32,624 nucleotides of DNA from JAAYPI01 sp036734385 (GTDB lineage: Bacteria; Bacteroidota; Bacteroidia; Bacteroidales; Paludibacteraceae), in assembly GCA_036734385.1 (NCBI GenBank), contig DAIMYQ010000019.1, positions 1 through 32,624 of the forward strand, given 5' to 3'. Positions 17,074-25,307 of this stretch are shown in pieces. Positions within the stretch are counted from its first letter, which is position 1. Each line of letters opens with the position of its first letter. The notes beneath the pieces are model-generated. The model was not told where the DNA came from, did not search any database, and saw only the letters and a list, made by a program, of their open reading frames with translations. A program made the position numbers and the translations under genes.

Positions 17074-18165
17074 TTATTTTTGTATATTGGCTATTAAATT
17101 CTTCGTAGCGTCCAAAACTTCTTCTACAGTTGGAACAATACCTCCCATACGACCAAAGTGTTCGACTGGAATTTTACCGTTCACAGCGAGGCGAACATCT
17201 TCAACCATTTGTCCGGCATTTAATTCAACGGTCAAAATACCTTTTAATTTTTCAGTGTGATTTTTAATAATCTTAGTAGGGAAGGGGAACAAAGTAATTG
17301 GTCGAAGAAGTCCTAATTTGATTCCTTCCTCTCTAGCTAATTCAATCACTTTCTGACAAATACGAGCGGATGCTCCAAAAGCTATTAACAGATATTCGGC
17401 ATCTTTGCAATTAATTTCCTCAATACGAACTTCATTTTCTTCTATCAAATGATATTTCTTTTGAAGATCAATATTGCGTTGTTCCATTAATGCAGAATCT
17501 AATTCCAACGATGTAATGACATTTCGTTTTCTATCAGGAGTTTTTCCTGTTGTTGCCCAAGGATATTTTTGTTTAATTTCCTCGTTTGTCAACCTTGGTT
17601 GGAAAGGAGGCAATACAACCTTTTCCATCATTTGTCCGATAATACCATCAGCCAAAATAACACAAACAATATTATATTTAAATGCCAATTCAAAAGCAAG
17701 TACCGTAAAATCTGCCATTTCCTGAACAGAAGCTGGTGCCAAGGTTATCATTTTATAATCACCATGTCCACCACCTTTTACCGTTTGAAAATAATCAGCC
17801 TGACTTGGTTGAATAGTTCCCAAACCGGGACCTCCACGCATCACACTAACGATAACAGCGGGAAGATTTGCCCCTGCCATATAAGATATGCCTTCTTGTT
17901 TCAAACTCATTCCGGGACTTGAAGAAGATGTCATAACCTTTTTACCACAACCAGCACCCCCATATACCATATTGATAGCAGCCACTTCACTTTCTGCTTG
18001 CAAAACAACCATCCCTGTTGTTTTCCATGGTTCGTTTTCCATTAATGTTTCCATTATTTCTGTTTGCGGAGTAATAGGGTATCCGAAATAACCATCACAT
18101 CCACAACGCATAGCAGCATGAGCAATAGCCTCATTACCTTTCATTAATTTTACTTCTTCCTTCAT
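17074..18165 (-). CDS. vorB: 2-oxoacid:ferredoxin oxidoreductase, alpha subunit (VorB/KorA type)
   Basis: The alpha chain contains the pyrimidine-binding domain of the enzyme. An N-terminal MKGNEAIAHAA is followed by GYPITPQTEIME, the family hallmark, and the later segment HFGRMGGIVP lies near the C-terminus. I chose the ATG at 18165, 5 bases after the ferredoxin stop, giving 363 aa. A TTG at 18174 would overlap that stop as TTGA but is a weaker candidate. Similar proteins are often named VorB (3-methyl-2-oxobutanoate) in Bacteroidota, but 2-oxoglutarate is an equal possibility. Confidence 0.92.
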   Translation of the reverse strand: MKEEVKLMKGNEAIAHAAMRCGCDGYFGYPITPQTEIMETLMENEPWKTTGMVVLQAESEVAAINMVYGGAGCGKKVMTSSSSPGMSLKQEGISYMAGANLPAVIVSVMRGGPGLGTIQPSQADYFQTVKGGGHGDYKMITLAPASVQEMADFTVLAFELAFKYNIVCVILADGIIGQMMEKVVLPPFQPRLTNEEIKQKYPWATTGKTPDRKRNVITSLELDSALMEQRNIDLQKKYHLIEENEVRIEEINCKDAEYLLIAFGASARICQKVIELAREEGIKLGLLRPITLFPFPTKIIKNHTEKLKGILTVELNAGQMVEDVRLAVNGKIPVEHFGRMGGIVPTVEEVLDATKNLIANIQK

Positions 18166-18170
18166 GATTT

Positions 18171-18398
18171 TCAACTATTTTTTACTTTGTAAACAGTAAT
18201 ACACGCGTCAGGACATACACTTCCACAATTTGCACAACCTATGCATGCTTCTTCATGTAACATATAGGCATAATTGTAACCCTTGTTGTTTACATGTTTC
18301 GACAATGCTAATGCATTAGTCGGACAAGCTACAACGCACAATTCGCAACCTTTACATCGCTCATTGTTAACAACAATTCTTCCTTCTATTTTAGCCAT
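18171..18398 (-). CDS. 2[4Fe-4S] ferredoxin, delta subunit of the oxidoreductase
   Basis: This 75-aa protein has two classical cluster motifs: Cys15, 18, 21 and 25 (CKGCELCVVAC) and Cys52, 55, 58 and 62 (CIGCANCGSVC). It passes electrons from the catalytic core to free ferredoxin. It is the first gene of the run and has an exact -7 promoter element just upstream. Leading with the delta subunit is common for four-subunit oxidoreductases. Confidence 0.95.
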   Translation of the reverse strand: MAKIEGRIVVNNERCKGCELCVVACPTNALALSKHVNNKGYNYAYMLHEEACIGCANCGSVCPDACITVYKVKNS

Positions 18399-18430
18399 TA
18401 TTTAAAAGTTTTTAAGTGATTCTCAAAATG

Positions 18431-18438
18431 CAAAGTTA
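18431..18438 (-). promoter_or_regulatory. Promoter (-7 element) of the oxidoreductase operon
   Basis: Minus-strand TAACTTTG matches TAnnTTTG exactly, 33 bases upstream of the ferredoxin ATG. No clear TTTG is present at the -33 position, which is only T-rich. Confidence 0.65.
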
Positions 18439-18465
18439 GTGATTTTCTTTGAAAAAAGTGTTTTT

Positions 18466-18485
18466 TAACATATAATTCTATGTTA
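18466..18485 (-). repeat. Short inverted repeat upstream of the oxidoreductase operon
   Basis: TAACATA (18466-18472) and TATGTTA (18479-18485) form a 7-bp stem with a 6-base loop, right after the small membrane protein's stop. On the minus strand it is followed by an A run, not a T run, so it is a poor terminator. It could be an operator for the oxidoreductase promoter or chance in AT-rich DNA. Confidence 0.35.
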
Positions 18486-18487
18486 TA

Positions 18488-18826
18488 CTAATTGCCTTTA
18501 GAACAAAAAAAGATTCCTATTCCTAGAATAATAAGGTATACATACATATCCGAATTCAGCAAGTTTCCTGCGTAAGCAATATATATTTTGTATCCTGAAA
18601 CAAATGTTACAAAAATTCCTGAAATGATAGTCAGTGTAACTTTTTTCTGAAAACCACCCAACAATAAAGATGCTCCCGAGAGCAAATATATCATATTGAT
18701 TACATAGTCAACATTTTTGTAACTAAACAATTGTATCTGATTGTGGTACATACTTACCAGAAACAAAAACAGACCAATACGTATTACCCATTTAGCAAAA
18801 GGTTCCAAATTTTTGATAGGTTTCAT
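18488..18826 (-). CDS. Small integral membrane protein, function unknown
   Basis: I do not recognise a family. The 112-aa product from the ATG at 18826 has four probable membrane helices (about 11-27, 41-58, 63-83 and 94-109) joined by short loops and almost no soluble domain. The overall shape is reminiscent of small four-helix DoxX-like proteins, but no diagnostic motif supports that. The open frame extends upstream to 18889. I prefer 18826 because it begins 13 bases after the aminotransferase stop, whereas 18889 would overlap that gene. It is probably co-transcribed with the aminotransferase. Confidence 0.7.
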   Translation of the reverse strand: MKPIKNLEPFAKWVIRIGLFLFLVSMYHNQIQLFSYKNVDYVINMIYLLSGASLLLGGFQKKVTLTIISGIFVTFVSGYKIYIAYAGNLLNSDMYVYLIILGIGIFFCSKGN

Positions 18827-18839
18827 AATTGGAATTAAA

Positions 18840-20153
18840 TTATATAGGGAAATCTTTATTAAAACACTCAAGACGATAATCCAAAACATCGTATTGGCAA
18901 TCTTGTATGAAAGATGTACAAATTCTTAAACCTTCTTGCTTACTGCCTGTAGTGTTTAAGGAAATAGCACTAATACCATAAAATAATAAATTTTTCATCA
19001 AATCAGAACCAATCATACCTGGATAACCAACTGTAAAATAAAATCCGTCAGCAAGAGGTTCTTTCAAATCTGTATCATACACAAGGTGAAAGTGATGTTT
19101 TGTAAATATTTTCTTCAATTTATTGGCTCTACGACCATATTCTTTTACATCGTCCAAAAAATTATAAACGCCATCATTTGCGGCTTTCAACATATTTGCC
19201 ATGGCATATTGGGTAGAGTGGGTTACTCCGGCTGAAAGACTATACAAAACTCTGCTAATCAATATATTACCAAATTCACCAACACCATAACGTTTAATCA
19301 GGTTAGGGTAGGAACGATGATACAATTTATTTGACATGGCAATAACCCCTATTCGTTGTCCGGCATAACTAAATGCTTTAGAACCGGAGATAAGCAAAAT
19401 GTAATTATCGGTATAATTGGCTACTGAGGCTTGGAATGGAGCCTTGAATGGATTGCCCAAATTCTTACGAAAATCCATTGCAAAGTATGCTAAATCTTCC
19501 AAAACAATTACATCATAAAGAGTTGCCAATTCCCCAATTATCTTCAGTTCTTGTTCGTTTAAACATATCCATGAAGGATTATTCGGATTGGAATAAATTA
19601 TTGACGAAATATTGCCTTTTTTGAGATAACTTTCTACTTTAGTATACAATTTTTCTCCTCTGAAGCCATATACGTCAAAAGATTCAGATTTGTACCCCAA
19701 TACTTGCAATTGCATTTTTTGAACTGGAAAGCCCGGATCTAAAAACAAAACAGTATCTTTTTCTGTACTACATTGACCGGCAACCAAAAAAGAGGCATAT
19801 GTTCCATTCATTGAACCTACTGCAGGAACACAACATTCAGCATCCACATCCACATTAATGAAGGCTTTTATAAAACGAGAAGCTTCATTTTTCAATTCAG
19901 GAATACCTTCAAGTGCCGGATATATAGATGCTATGCCATTTTTTAAAGCCTCAATTTCTGCATTTATGCCAATTTCTGATGCCGCAATGCCGGGAACACC
20001 CATTTCCATGTGGATAAATTTTTCTCCGGATGATTGCTCAATTTTGTTGGCAATCGTAACAATCTCTCTTATAGTAGCTTTGCTGAAGTCTGATAAATGA
20101 AGACTTTTTATAACATCTTTTACTATGTTATAGTCAAAAGGGGTGTGTTTCAT
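18840..20153 (-). CDS. PLP-dependent aminotransferase, class I/II
   Basis: This is a fold-type I aminotransferase. The 437-aa protein has the SNPNNPS motif (188-194), the cofactor-ring aspartate and tyrosine in LEDLAYF (Asp220, Tyr223), the Schiff-base lysine in ISGSKAFSYAGQRIG (Lys259), and a late arginine in GLRICTSF for substrate carboxylate binding. The N-terminal ~40 residues precede the usual fold and are helical. The amino acid specificity is not readable. It is the first gene of a two-gene run with the small membrane protein and is divergent from the universal stress gene. Confidence 0.9.
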   Translation of the reverse strand: MKHTPFDYNIVKDVIKSLHLSDFSKATIREIVTIANKIEQSSGEKFIHMEMGVPGIAASEIGINAEIEALKNGIASIYPALEGIPELKNEASRFIKAFINVDVDAECCVPAVGSMNGTYASFLVAGQCSTEKDTVLFLDPGFPVQKMQLQVLGYKSESFDVYGFRGEKLYTKVESYLKKGNISSIIYSNPNNPSWICLNEQELKIIGELATLYDVIVLEDLAYFAMDFRKNLGNPFKAPFQASVANYTDNYILLISGSKAFSYAGQRIGVIAMSNKLYHRSYPNLIKRYGVGEFGNILISRVLYSLSAGVTHSTQYAMANMLKAANDGVYNFLDDVKEYGRRANKLKKIFTKHHFHLVYDTDLKEPLADGFYFTVGYPGMIGSDLMKNLLFYGISAISLNTTGSKQEGLRICTSFIQDCQYDVLDYRLECFNKDFPI

Positions 20154-20176
20154 TCTCTATGATATCATTTGAAATG

Positions 20177-20184
20177 CAAATTTA
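20177..20184 (-). promoter_or_regulatory. Promoter (-7 element) of the aminotransferase
   Basis: Minus-strand TAAATTTG is an exact -7 match, 24 bases upstream of the ATG. The -33 region is not recognisable. Confidence 0.6.
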
Positions 20185-20201
20185 TAAAAAATATTCTATT
20201 T

Positions 20202-20233
20202 TTTGTCTATTAGACAAATTACCATTACTTTTA
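20202..20233 (+). promoter_or_regulatory. Promoter of the universal stress gene
   Basis: TTTG (20202-20205), a 20-base spacer and TACTTTTA (20226-20233, one mismatch in the last base) form a good Bacteroidota promoter. It lies 25 bases upstream of the ATG at 20258 and is back-to-back with the aminotransferase promoter. Confidence 0.65.
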
Positions 20234-20257
20234 CTCAAGATATATTTAACTTATATT

Positions 20258-21334
20258 ATGAAAGAAAAACTCGTTACTTTAGCTATTCATACACTGGGAG
20301 AAGCAGTCCAATTACAAAAAAAATTGGAAAAAGAAGGTATCCAAGCTTTTATTCGTAAAATTAGAAATTTGTCAGTAGGAGTGCGAGTCCGTATTAAAGA
20401 GGCAGATTTGCCACTTGCACTTGCATTTATTGAACGCCTAAGAACAGAAAAAGAAAATCAAAAAAATGCAAAAAAGTTTATTCTGGTTCCTTTCGATTTC
20501 TCTGATTATTCACTAAAAGCTTCAAGAGTTGCATTTCATCTAGCGGGAAAATTGAATGTTTCTATTGTTTTTTTATATGTTTATTTAGGACCTGAAGCTA
20601 ACAGTTTTTCGGTTTTATTATCCTCTGAAGAAACGGAAAAGGCTCAAAAAGAGCTTTCTAATAAAATTATAAACGATATTTATAATATTGAAGATCAGTT
20701 TCGTAGTGAAATAAATCAAAAAGATTTGCCAGATATTTCATTTTCATTTATAACAAGAAGTGGAATTCCAGAAGATGAAATTCTAGATTATTCAAATGAA
20801 ACAAATCCTTTACTCATTGTTATGGGTACACGTGGAAAAAGCAAAAAGGAAAAAGATTTAATAGGCAGTGTTACAGCAGAGGTCATTGAAAAGAGCATGA
20901 TACCAGTATTTGCGATACCCGAAGATTCTTCATTACGTGATTTTGATGGACTAAAACACATTGCCTATGCTACCAATTTTGGACAGAAAGATTTGGCTGC
21001 ATTTGAAAAATTAATGTGTTTTATCAAGGATATGCATTTTGATTTGACTTTTATTCACGTAATTACAGAACAAGAAGAAGAATTGAATGAAGAAAAACTA
21101 AACAACTTGAAAGATTATTTTAAAAAGCAATATCCCCAATTGTGTATTAATTTTAAAATTATTCAAGGGAATAAATCTTTGCTTAAAGAATTAGATAAAT
21201 ATATTATGGAGAACAATGTTAATACATTGGTTATCAGAAGTAACAAAAGAAATATGTTTGCTCGGTTATTTGCACCAAGTATTGCTAGAAAAATGATTTT
21301 CCATGCCAAAACTCCATTGTTTGTTTTAAATTAG
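20258..21334 (+). CDS. Tandem universal stress protein with N-terminal DUF2007-like domain
   Basis: The 358-aa protein starts at the ATG at 20258. The open frame extends to 20159, but the extra residues precede the promoter and look non-coding. Residues ~1-65 resemble the small DUF2007 'signal transducing' fold (pattern: avoid-the-gap helix KKLEKEGIQAF, then VRVRIKEADLPLALAFI). Residues ~70-215 form a complete USP domain with the ATP-binding pattern G-x2-G-x9-G-S (Gly190, Gly193, Gly203). Residues ~225-358 form a second USP domain in which that glycine pattern is missing (RSNKRNMFARLF), so it probably does not bind ATP. It is monocistronic. Confidence 0.85.
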   Translation: MKEKLVTLAIHTLGEAVQLQKKLEKEGIQAFIRKIRNLSVGVRVRIKEADLPLALAFIERLRTEKENQKNAKKFILVPFDFSDYSLKASRVAFHLAGKLNVSIVFLYVYLGPEANSFSVLLSSEETEKAQKELSNKIINDIYNIEDQFRSEINQKDLPDISFSFITRSGIPEDEILDYSNETNPLLIVMGTRGKSKKEKDLIGSVTAEVIEKSMIPVFAIPEDSSLRDFDGLKHIAYATNFGQKDLAAFEKLMCFIKDMHFDLTFIHVITEQEEELNEEKLNNLKDYFKKQYPQLCINFKIIQGNKSLLKELDKYIMENNVNTLVIRSNKRNMFARLFAPSIARKMIFHAKTPLFVLN

Positions 21335-21402
21335 TATTTGTCTTATAATTAATATTATGTTAAATAGGATATATTGAAAAAGATATTTAAGTTGTACAAT
21401 AC

Positions 21403-21450
21403 AAAAAGATGCTGCATTCCCTCTTTACGGAGAAATTGCAGCATCTTTTT
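21403..21450 (+). terminator. Bidirectional terminator between the stress gene and clpB
   Basis: GATGCTGCA (21408-21416) pairs with TGCAGCATC (21437-21445). Five A (21403-21407) face five T (21446-21450), so it works for both converging genes. The apical loop is 20 bases and may fold further. Confidence 0.87.
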
Positions 21451-21477
21451 TGCATTTGTACTTTCCTAATTTTAAAG

Positions 21478-24066
21478 TTAATTCTTAAATATTAAATTAT
21501 TACCATCGAAATCCACCACTATTGGTTTTTCTCTATTAATAGTTTGACCAATTATCTGTTTAGAAAGTTCATTCAATACATATTTTTGTAAAACTCTTTT
21601 TATCGGACGTGCACCAAACTGTGGATCAAATCCAATTTTAGTAATATATTTTAGAGCATTATCAGTCATGGAGAATTTCACATCATTTTGAGCCATCATT
21701 TTTTCAATATTTTTGACTTGCAATAAAACAATTTCTTTTATTTCATCTTCATTTAAAGGAGTAAACATAATTAAATCATCAATACGATTTAAAAACTCAG
21801 GCTTAATGGTCTTTTTCAATAATTCAAAGATTTCAGTTTTGGTTTTTTCAATCACCTCTTCGTGATTCTGCTTTGTCAAATGTTCAAAATTCTCACGAAT
21901 CAAGGAAGAGCCTATGTTTGAGGTCATTATGATAATTGTATTTTTAAAATTGACCATGCGTCCCTTATTATCGGTTAACCGACCATCGTCAAGTACTTGC
22001 AACAATATGTTAAATACATCAGGATGTGCCTTTTCAATTTCATCGAATAGTACTACTGAATAAGGTTTTCTTCTTATTGCTTCGGTTAATTGACCTCCTT
22101 CCTCATAGCCAATATATCCCGGAGGAGAACCGATCAGACGTGTAACGGAGAACTTTTCCTGATATTCGCTCATATCAATACGAGTCATCATATTCTCATC
22201 ATCGAATAAGAATTCTGCCAAGGCTTTTGCTAGCTCGGTCTTCCCTACTCCTGTTGTCCCTAAAAATATGAATGAACCAATTGGTCGTTTGGGATCTTTC
22301 AGACCTGCACGACTTCTCCTAACTGCATCAGAAACAGCAACGATAGCCTCCTCTTGACCTATAACTCTTTTATGTAATTCCTTTTCAAGGTTTAATAATT
22401 TAACTTTTTCGCTTTGAACCATTTTACTAACAGGAATTCCTGTCCACCTACTCACAATCTCAGCAATATCCTCACTATCAACTTCTTCCTTAATAGTTGG
22501 GTTATTTGCTTGCAAAACCTGTAATTCGGATTGATATTTTGTGATTTCTTCCTGTTTTTGCTTGATTTTTCCATATCTTATTTCAGCTACTTTGCCATAA
22601 TCACCGTCTCTTTCAGCCTTGTCAGCTTCAAATTTCAAATTTTCAATATCAATCTTATTTTGCTGAATTTTATCAATAAATTGCTTTTCGGATTTCCATT
22701 TTGCCATTTGTTTTTGTTCTTCTTCCTTTAAATTAGCTATTTCACTGCTCAATTGTGCCAATTTTTGTGTATCATCTTCTCGTTTAATGGCTTCTCTTTC
22801 TATTTCCAATTGCTTAATGCTACGCTCTATTTTATCCAATTCTTCCGGAACAGAATCAACTTCCAAACGTAATTTGGCAGCGGCTTCATCAATTAAGTCT
22901 ATTGCTTTATCGGGCAAGAATCTATCACTGATATAACGATTTGAAAGCTCTACTGCAGCAATTATAGCATCATCTTTAATACGAACTTTATGATGATTTT
23001 CATAGCGTTCCTTTAATCCACGTAAGATGGAAATACTGCTTGCTTCATCGGGTTCATCAACCATTACTATTTGAAAACGACGTTCAAGGGCTTTATCTTT
23101 CTCAAAATACTTTTGGTATTCATCCAATGTTGTTGCACCAATGCAACGTAATTCACCACGAGCCAATGCAGGTTTTAAAATATTAGCAGCATCCATGGCT
23201 CCTTCTCCTTTGCCCGCACCAACCAAAGTATGAATTTCATCGATAAACAAGATGATTTCTCCATTGGCATTAATAACTTCATTAACGACAGCTTTCAGTC
23301 GTTCTTCAAATTCTCCTTTGTACTTAGCTCCTGCAATCAAAGCTCCCATATCCAAAGAGAAAAGTTGCTTGCTTTTCAAATTTTCAGGTACATCTCCTCG
23401 TACTATACGATGAGCTAATCCTTCGGCAATAGCCGTTTTACCAGTTCCAGGCTCACCAATAAGAATAGGATTGTTTTTTGTTCTCCTACTTAAAATTTGT
23501 AATACTCGCCTAATTTCTTCATCACGTCCAATTACAGGGTCTAATTTGCCGGAACGAGCTTTTTCATTCAAATTAATAGCATACTTATTTAACGATTGAT
23601 AGGTATCTTCGGCAGATGGAGACGTAACTTTCGTGTTTTTTGTCAATTCAGCAATGGCTGCTTTTAAGTTAGTTTCGGTTACTCCTGCATCTTTCAAGAT
23701 GCCTGATATTGCATTTTTTTCTACGACAAGTGCTAACAAAATATACTCAATAGAAACAAACTGATTTCCTTCCTTTTCGGACAAGTCAATAGCTTTTTGC
23801 AAAACATTATTAGCTTCATTACTCAAATAAGGCTGACCGCCCGTAACCTTTGGATAAGATTCTATTTGTTTATCTATAACCGAATTAAGGTGTGAAGTAG
23901 TTACTCCTACTTTTTGTAGTAGAAAATTGGTAATATTGTCGGCAACGTGTAACAATGCCTTTAGTAAATGAGGCGTTTCAATGGCTTGTTGACGATGTTC
24001 ATTCGTTATTTCAAGTGCCTTTTGTATGGCTTCTTGAGATTTGATGGTAAATTTTTCAAAATTCAT
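21478..24066 (-). CDS. clpB: ATP-dependent disaggregase ClpB
   Basis: This is a hexameric AAA+ chaperone that, with DnaK, pulls apart heat-aggregated proteins. Domains in order: Clp N domain (1-145), AAA1 with Walker A GEPGTGKT (204-211) and Walker B LFIDEIH, the coiled-coil middle domain (about 405-525) that distinguishes ClpB from ClpA and ClpC, AAA2 with Walker A GTTGVGKT (603-610), and a C-terminal small domain. There is no ClpP-binding tripeptide, as expected. Length 862 aa is standard. The start is set by MNFEKFTIKSQEAIQKA and a perfect SD 6 bases upstream. Confidence 0.98.
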   Translation of the reverse strand: MNFEKFTIKSQEAIQKALEITNEHRQQAIETPHLLKALLHVADNITNFLLQKVGVTTSHLNSVIDKQIESYPKVTGGQPYLSNEANNVLQKAIDLSEKEGNQFVSIEYILLALVVEKNAISGILKDAGVTETNLKAAIAELTKNTKVTSPSAEDTYQSLNKYAINLNEKARSGKLDPVIGRDEEIRRVLQILSRRTKNNPILIGEPGTGKTAIAEGLAHRIVRGDVPENLKSKQLFSLDMGALIAGAKYKGEFEERLKAVVNEVINANGEIILFIDEIHTLVGAGKGEGAMDAANILKPALARGELRCIGATTLDEYQKYFEKDKALERRFQIVMVDEPDEASSISILRGLKERYENHHKVRIKDDAIIAAVELSNRYISDRFLPDKAIDLIDEAAAKLRLEVDSVPEELDKIERSIKQLEIEREAIKREDDTQKLAQLSSEIANLKEEEQKQMAKWKSEKQFIDKIQQNKIDIENLKFEADKAERDGDYGKVAEIRYGKIKQKQEEITKYQSELQVLQANNPTIKEEVDSEDIAEIVSRWTGIPVSKMVQSEKVKLLNLEKELHKRVIGQEEAIVAVSDAVRRSRAGLKDPKRPIGSFIFLGTTGVGKTELAKALAEFLFDDENMMTRIDMSEYQEKFSVTRLIGSPPGYIGYEEGGQLTEAIRRKPYSVVLFDEIEKAHPDVFNILLQVLDDGRLTDNKGRMVNFKNTIIIMTSNIGSSLIRENFEHLTKQNHEEVIEKTKTEIFELLKKTIKPEFLNRIDDLIMFTPLNEDEIKEIVLLQVKNIEKMMAQNDVKFSMTDNALKYITKIGFDPQFGARPIKRVLQKYVLNELSKQIIGQTINREKPIVVDFDGNNLIFKN

Positions 24067-24068
24067 AA

Positions 24069-24137
24069 TTATACCTCCTTATTTAAATTCTTAATCAAGA
24101 TGTTCAAAAAGTTTGCCAGCATAAAATCTTCTGACAT
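24069..24137 (-). CDS. Possible 22-codon leader ORF upstream of clpB
   Basis: Minus-strand ATG at 24135-24137 opens 22 codons ending ...NLNKEV, with a TAA at 24069-24071, two bases before the clpB ATG. The peptide starts MSEDFMLANFLNIL and could form an amphipathic helix. Its last sense codons (AAG GAG GTA) are the SD of clpB, so a ribosome finishing it would sit on the clpB initiation site. The frame stays open upstream to a TAA at 24200, through the terminator of the preceding gene, but without another ATG. No recognisable SD precedes it. It may be a real leader peptide or chance; translation is unproven. Confidence 0.4.
   Translation of the reverse strand: MSEDFMLANFLNILIKNLNKEV
24073..24080 (-). 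promoter_or_regulatory. Perfect Shine-Dalgarno before clpB
   Basis: Minus-strand AAGGAGGT lies 6 bases before the clpB ATG (AAGGAGGT-ATAATT-ATG), an ideal spacing. None of the other start codons I inspected here (acpP, fabF, lysS, purN, dnaE, trxA, the stress gene, ferredoxin, AlkD-like) has one. This is notable because Bacteroidota ribosomes generally do not use SD for initiation. Confidence 0.85.
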
Positions 24138-24184
24138 TTTGTCGTATTTTAATATATCATTAGTTACTGGTAAATGTATATAAA

Positions 24185-24216
24185 AAATGGGATTCTTTTA
24201 ATAAAGAATCCCATTT
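24185..24216 (-). terminator. Terminator closing the polysaccharide locus
   Basis: AAATGGGATTCTTT (24185-24198) pairs perfectly with AAAGAATCCCATTT (24203-24216) around a TAAT loop. Minus-strand transcripts run on into a T-rich stretch. It begins 22 bases after the wbpB-like stop and marks the 3' end of the polysaccharide operon. Confidence 0.93.
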
Positions 24217-24237
24217 AATTTGTTGTAAAATAACTTC

Positions 24238-25260
24238 TTATAATGATTTTTTAAAGCTTCTGTCCCGTTCTTGATAAATACGTTCAATCATGTCAACAAC
24301 TTTCATACCTTCCAATAGGTTAGTACCAATAGCTCCCTTATGATTTAAGCTTTCTATTACATTTTGAATAACATAGCCATGGTTTTGAGCTGCCCCTTTG
24401 TAACCACCAAAATCATTTTCATGGCTTGCTTCTGTTAATTCAGGCATTTCATAATCTTTTATATGGCAGTGCACTACTGTATCCATATATTGACCGGCTA
24501 CTTTTACAGTTCCCTTAGAACCTATAATTGTGATGGAACTTTCCAAGTTTTTATCCCATACAGAAGTTGAATAGTTTAGTGAACCTATACCTCCATTGAT
24601 AAAATCAAAATCGACACATCCGGTATCCTCAAATTCGATTAAATCTCCGTGTGAGAAATTGGCAAATTTACCACGAATATTATTAATATCACCAAATAGC
24701 CAATAAATCATATCAACATAATGAGAAAATTGAGTAAATAGAGTTCCTCCGTCTAGGGCATTTGTTCCGTGCCAACTGCCACGTTGATAGTATTTTTCAT
24801 CACGATTCCAAAAAGCATCTACTTTGACAAAGTAAATCTCTCCTAACAATTCTTTACTTACTAATTCCTTTAACCAAGCCATCGGTGGAGAATATCTATT
24901 TTGCATTACACAAAATACTGAACGAGACATCTCTAACGATTTGAAAACTATCTTTTCAGCATCCACTTTGGTTAAAGCAATGGGTTTTTCAAGAACAACA
25001 TGTTTTTTTGCCTCTAGAGCTTTGATCGCATATTCAGCATGAAACCCATTTAGGTTACAAACATTAACCACATCAATACCAAGGTCTGATTGTAACATTT
25101 CGTCAAAATCATTAAAATAAGGTTCTTTAATTTCAGGGTCTAATTTTTCTTTTGGTAACACATCACACACAGCAACTAATTCTGCGTTAGGATTTCGACG
25201 AATCATTTCGGCATGACGTTTTCCGATATGACCTAAACCAACTACTGCAAATTTTATCAT
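24238..25260 (-). CDS. wbpB: Gfo/Idh/MocA oxidoreductase, WbpB-like UDP-sugar 3-dehydrogenase
   Basis: The protein is an NAD-dependent sugar dehydrogenase of 340 aa. The Rossmann loop is VGLGHIGKRH (7-16). The family motif EKP (91-93) follows, with Lys92 catalytic, and a second active-site histidine is expected at GGTLFTQFSHYVD (His180). In the Wbp pathway the enzyme oxidises C3 of UDP-GlcNAc-uronic acid so that the neighbour aminotransferase can act. The assignment to WbpB rather than another member of this large family rests on the adjacent WbpD- and WbpE-like genes. It is the last gene of the locus, 47 bases after wbpD. Confidence 0.85.
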   Translation of the reverse strand: MIKFAVVGLGHIGKRHAEMIRRNPNAELVAVCDVLPKEKLDPEIKEPYFNDFDEMLQSDLGIDVVNVCNLNGFHAEYAIKALEAKKHVVLEKPIALTKVDAEKIVFKSLEMSRSVFCVMQNRYSPPMAWLKELVSKELLGEIYFVKVDAFWNRDEKYYQRGSWHGTNALDGGTLFTQFSHYVDMIYWLFGDINNIRGKFANFSHGDLIEFEDTGCVDFDFINGGIGSLNYSTSVWDKNLESSITIIGSKGTVKVAGQYMDTVVHCHIKDYEMPELTEASHENDFGGYKGAAQNHGYVIQNVIESLNHKGAIGTNLLEGMKVVDMIERIYQERDRSFKKSL

Positions 25261-25307
25261 TTTTATATTATTTATAAGTCAAACATAAAGTCTTCAAAAA
25301 CTGAAAT

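Noticed and set aside
20159..20257. Upstream in-frame ATG for the universal stress gene
   Set aside because: The segment contains both divergent promoters, and the encoded hydrophobic residues are not part of the family.
22094..22101. A further AAGGAGGT on the minus strand inside clpB
   Set aside because: It encodes the conserved EEGGQ stretch of AAA2 and no start codon follows at a suitable distance, so it is not an initiation site.
23968..24183. 71-aa plus-strand open frame overlapping the clpB start and leader
   Set aside because: It is mostly antisense to the clpB N domain and has no promoter or family resemblance.
24067..24184. CIRCE-type heat-shock operator before clpB
   Set aside because: I looked for the TTAGCACTC-N9-GAGTGCTAA pattern and found nothing resembling it; no clear -7 element was found either.
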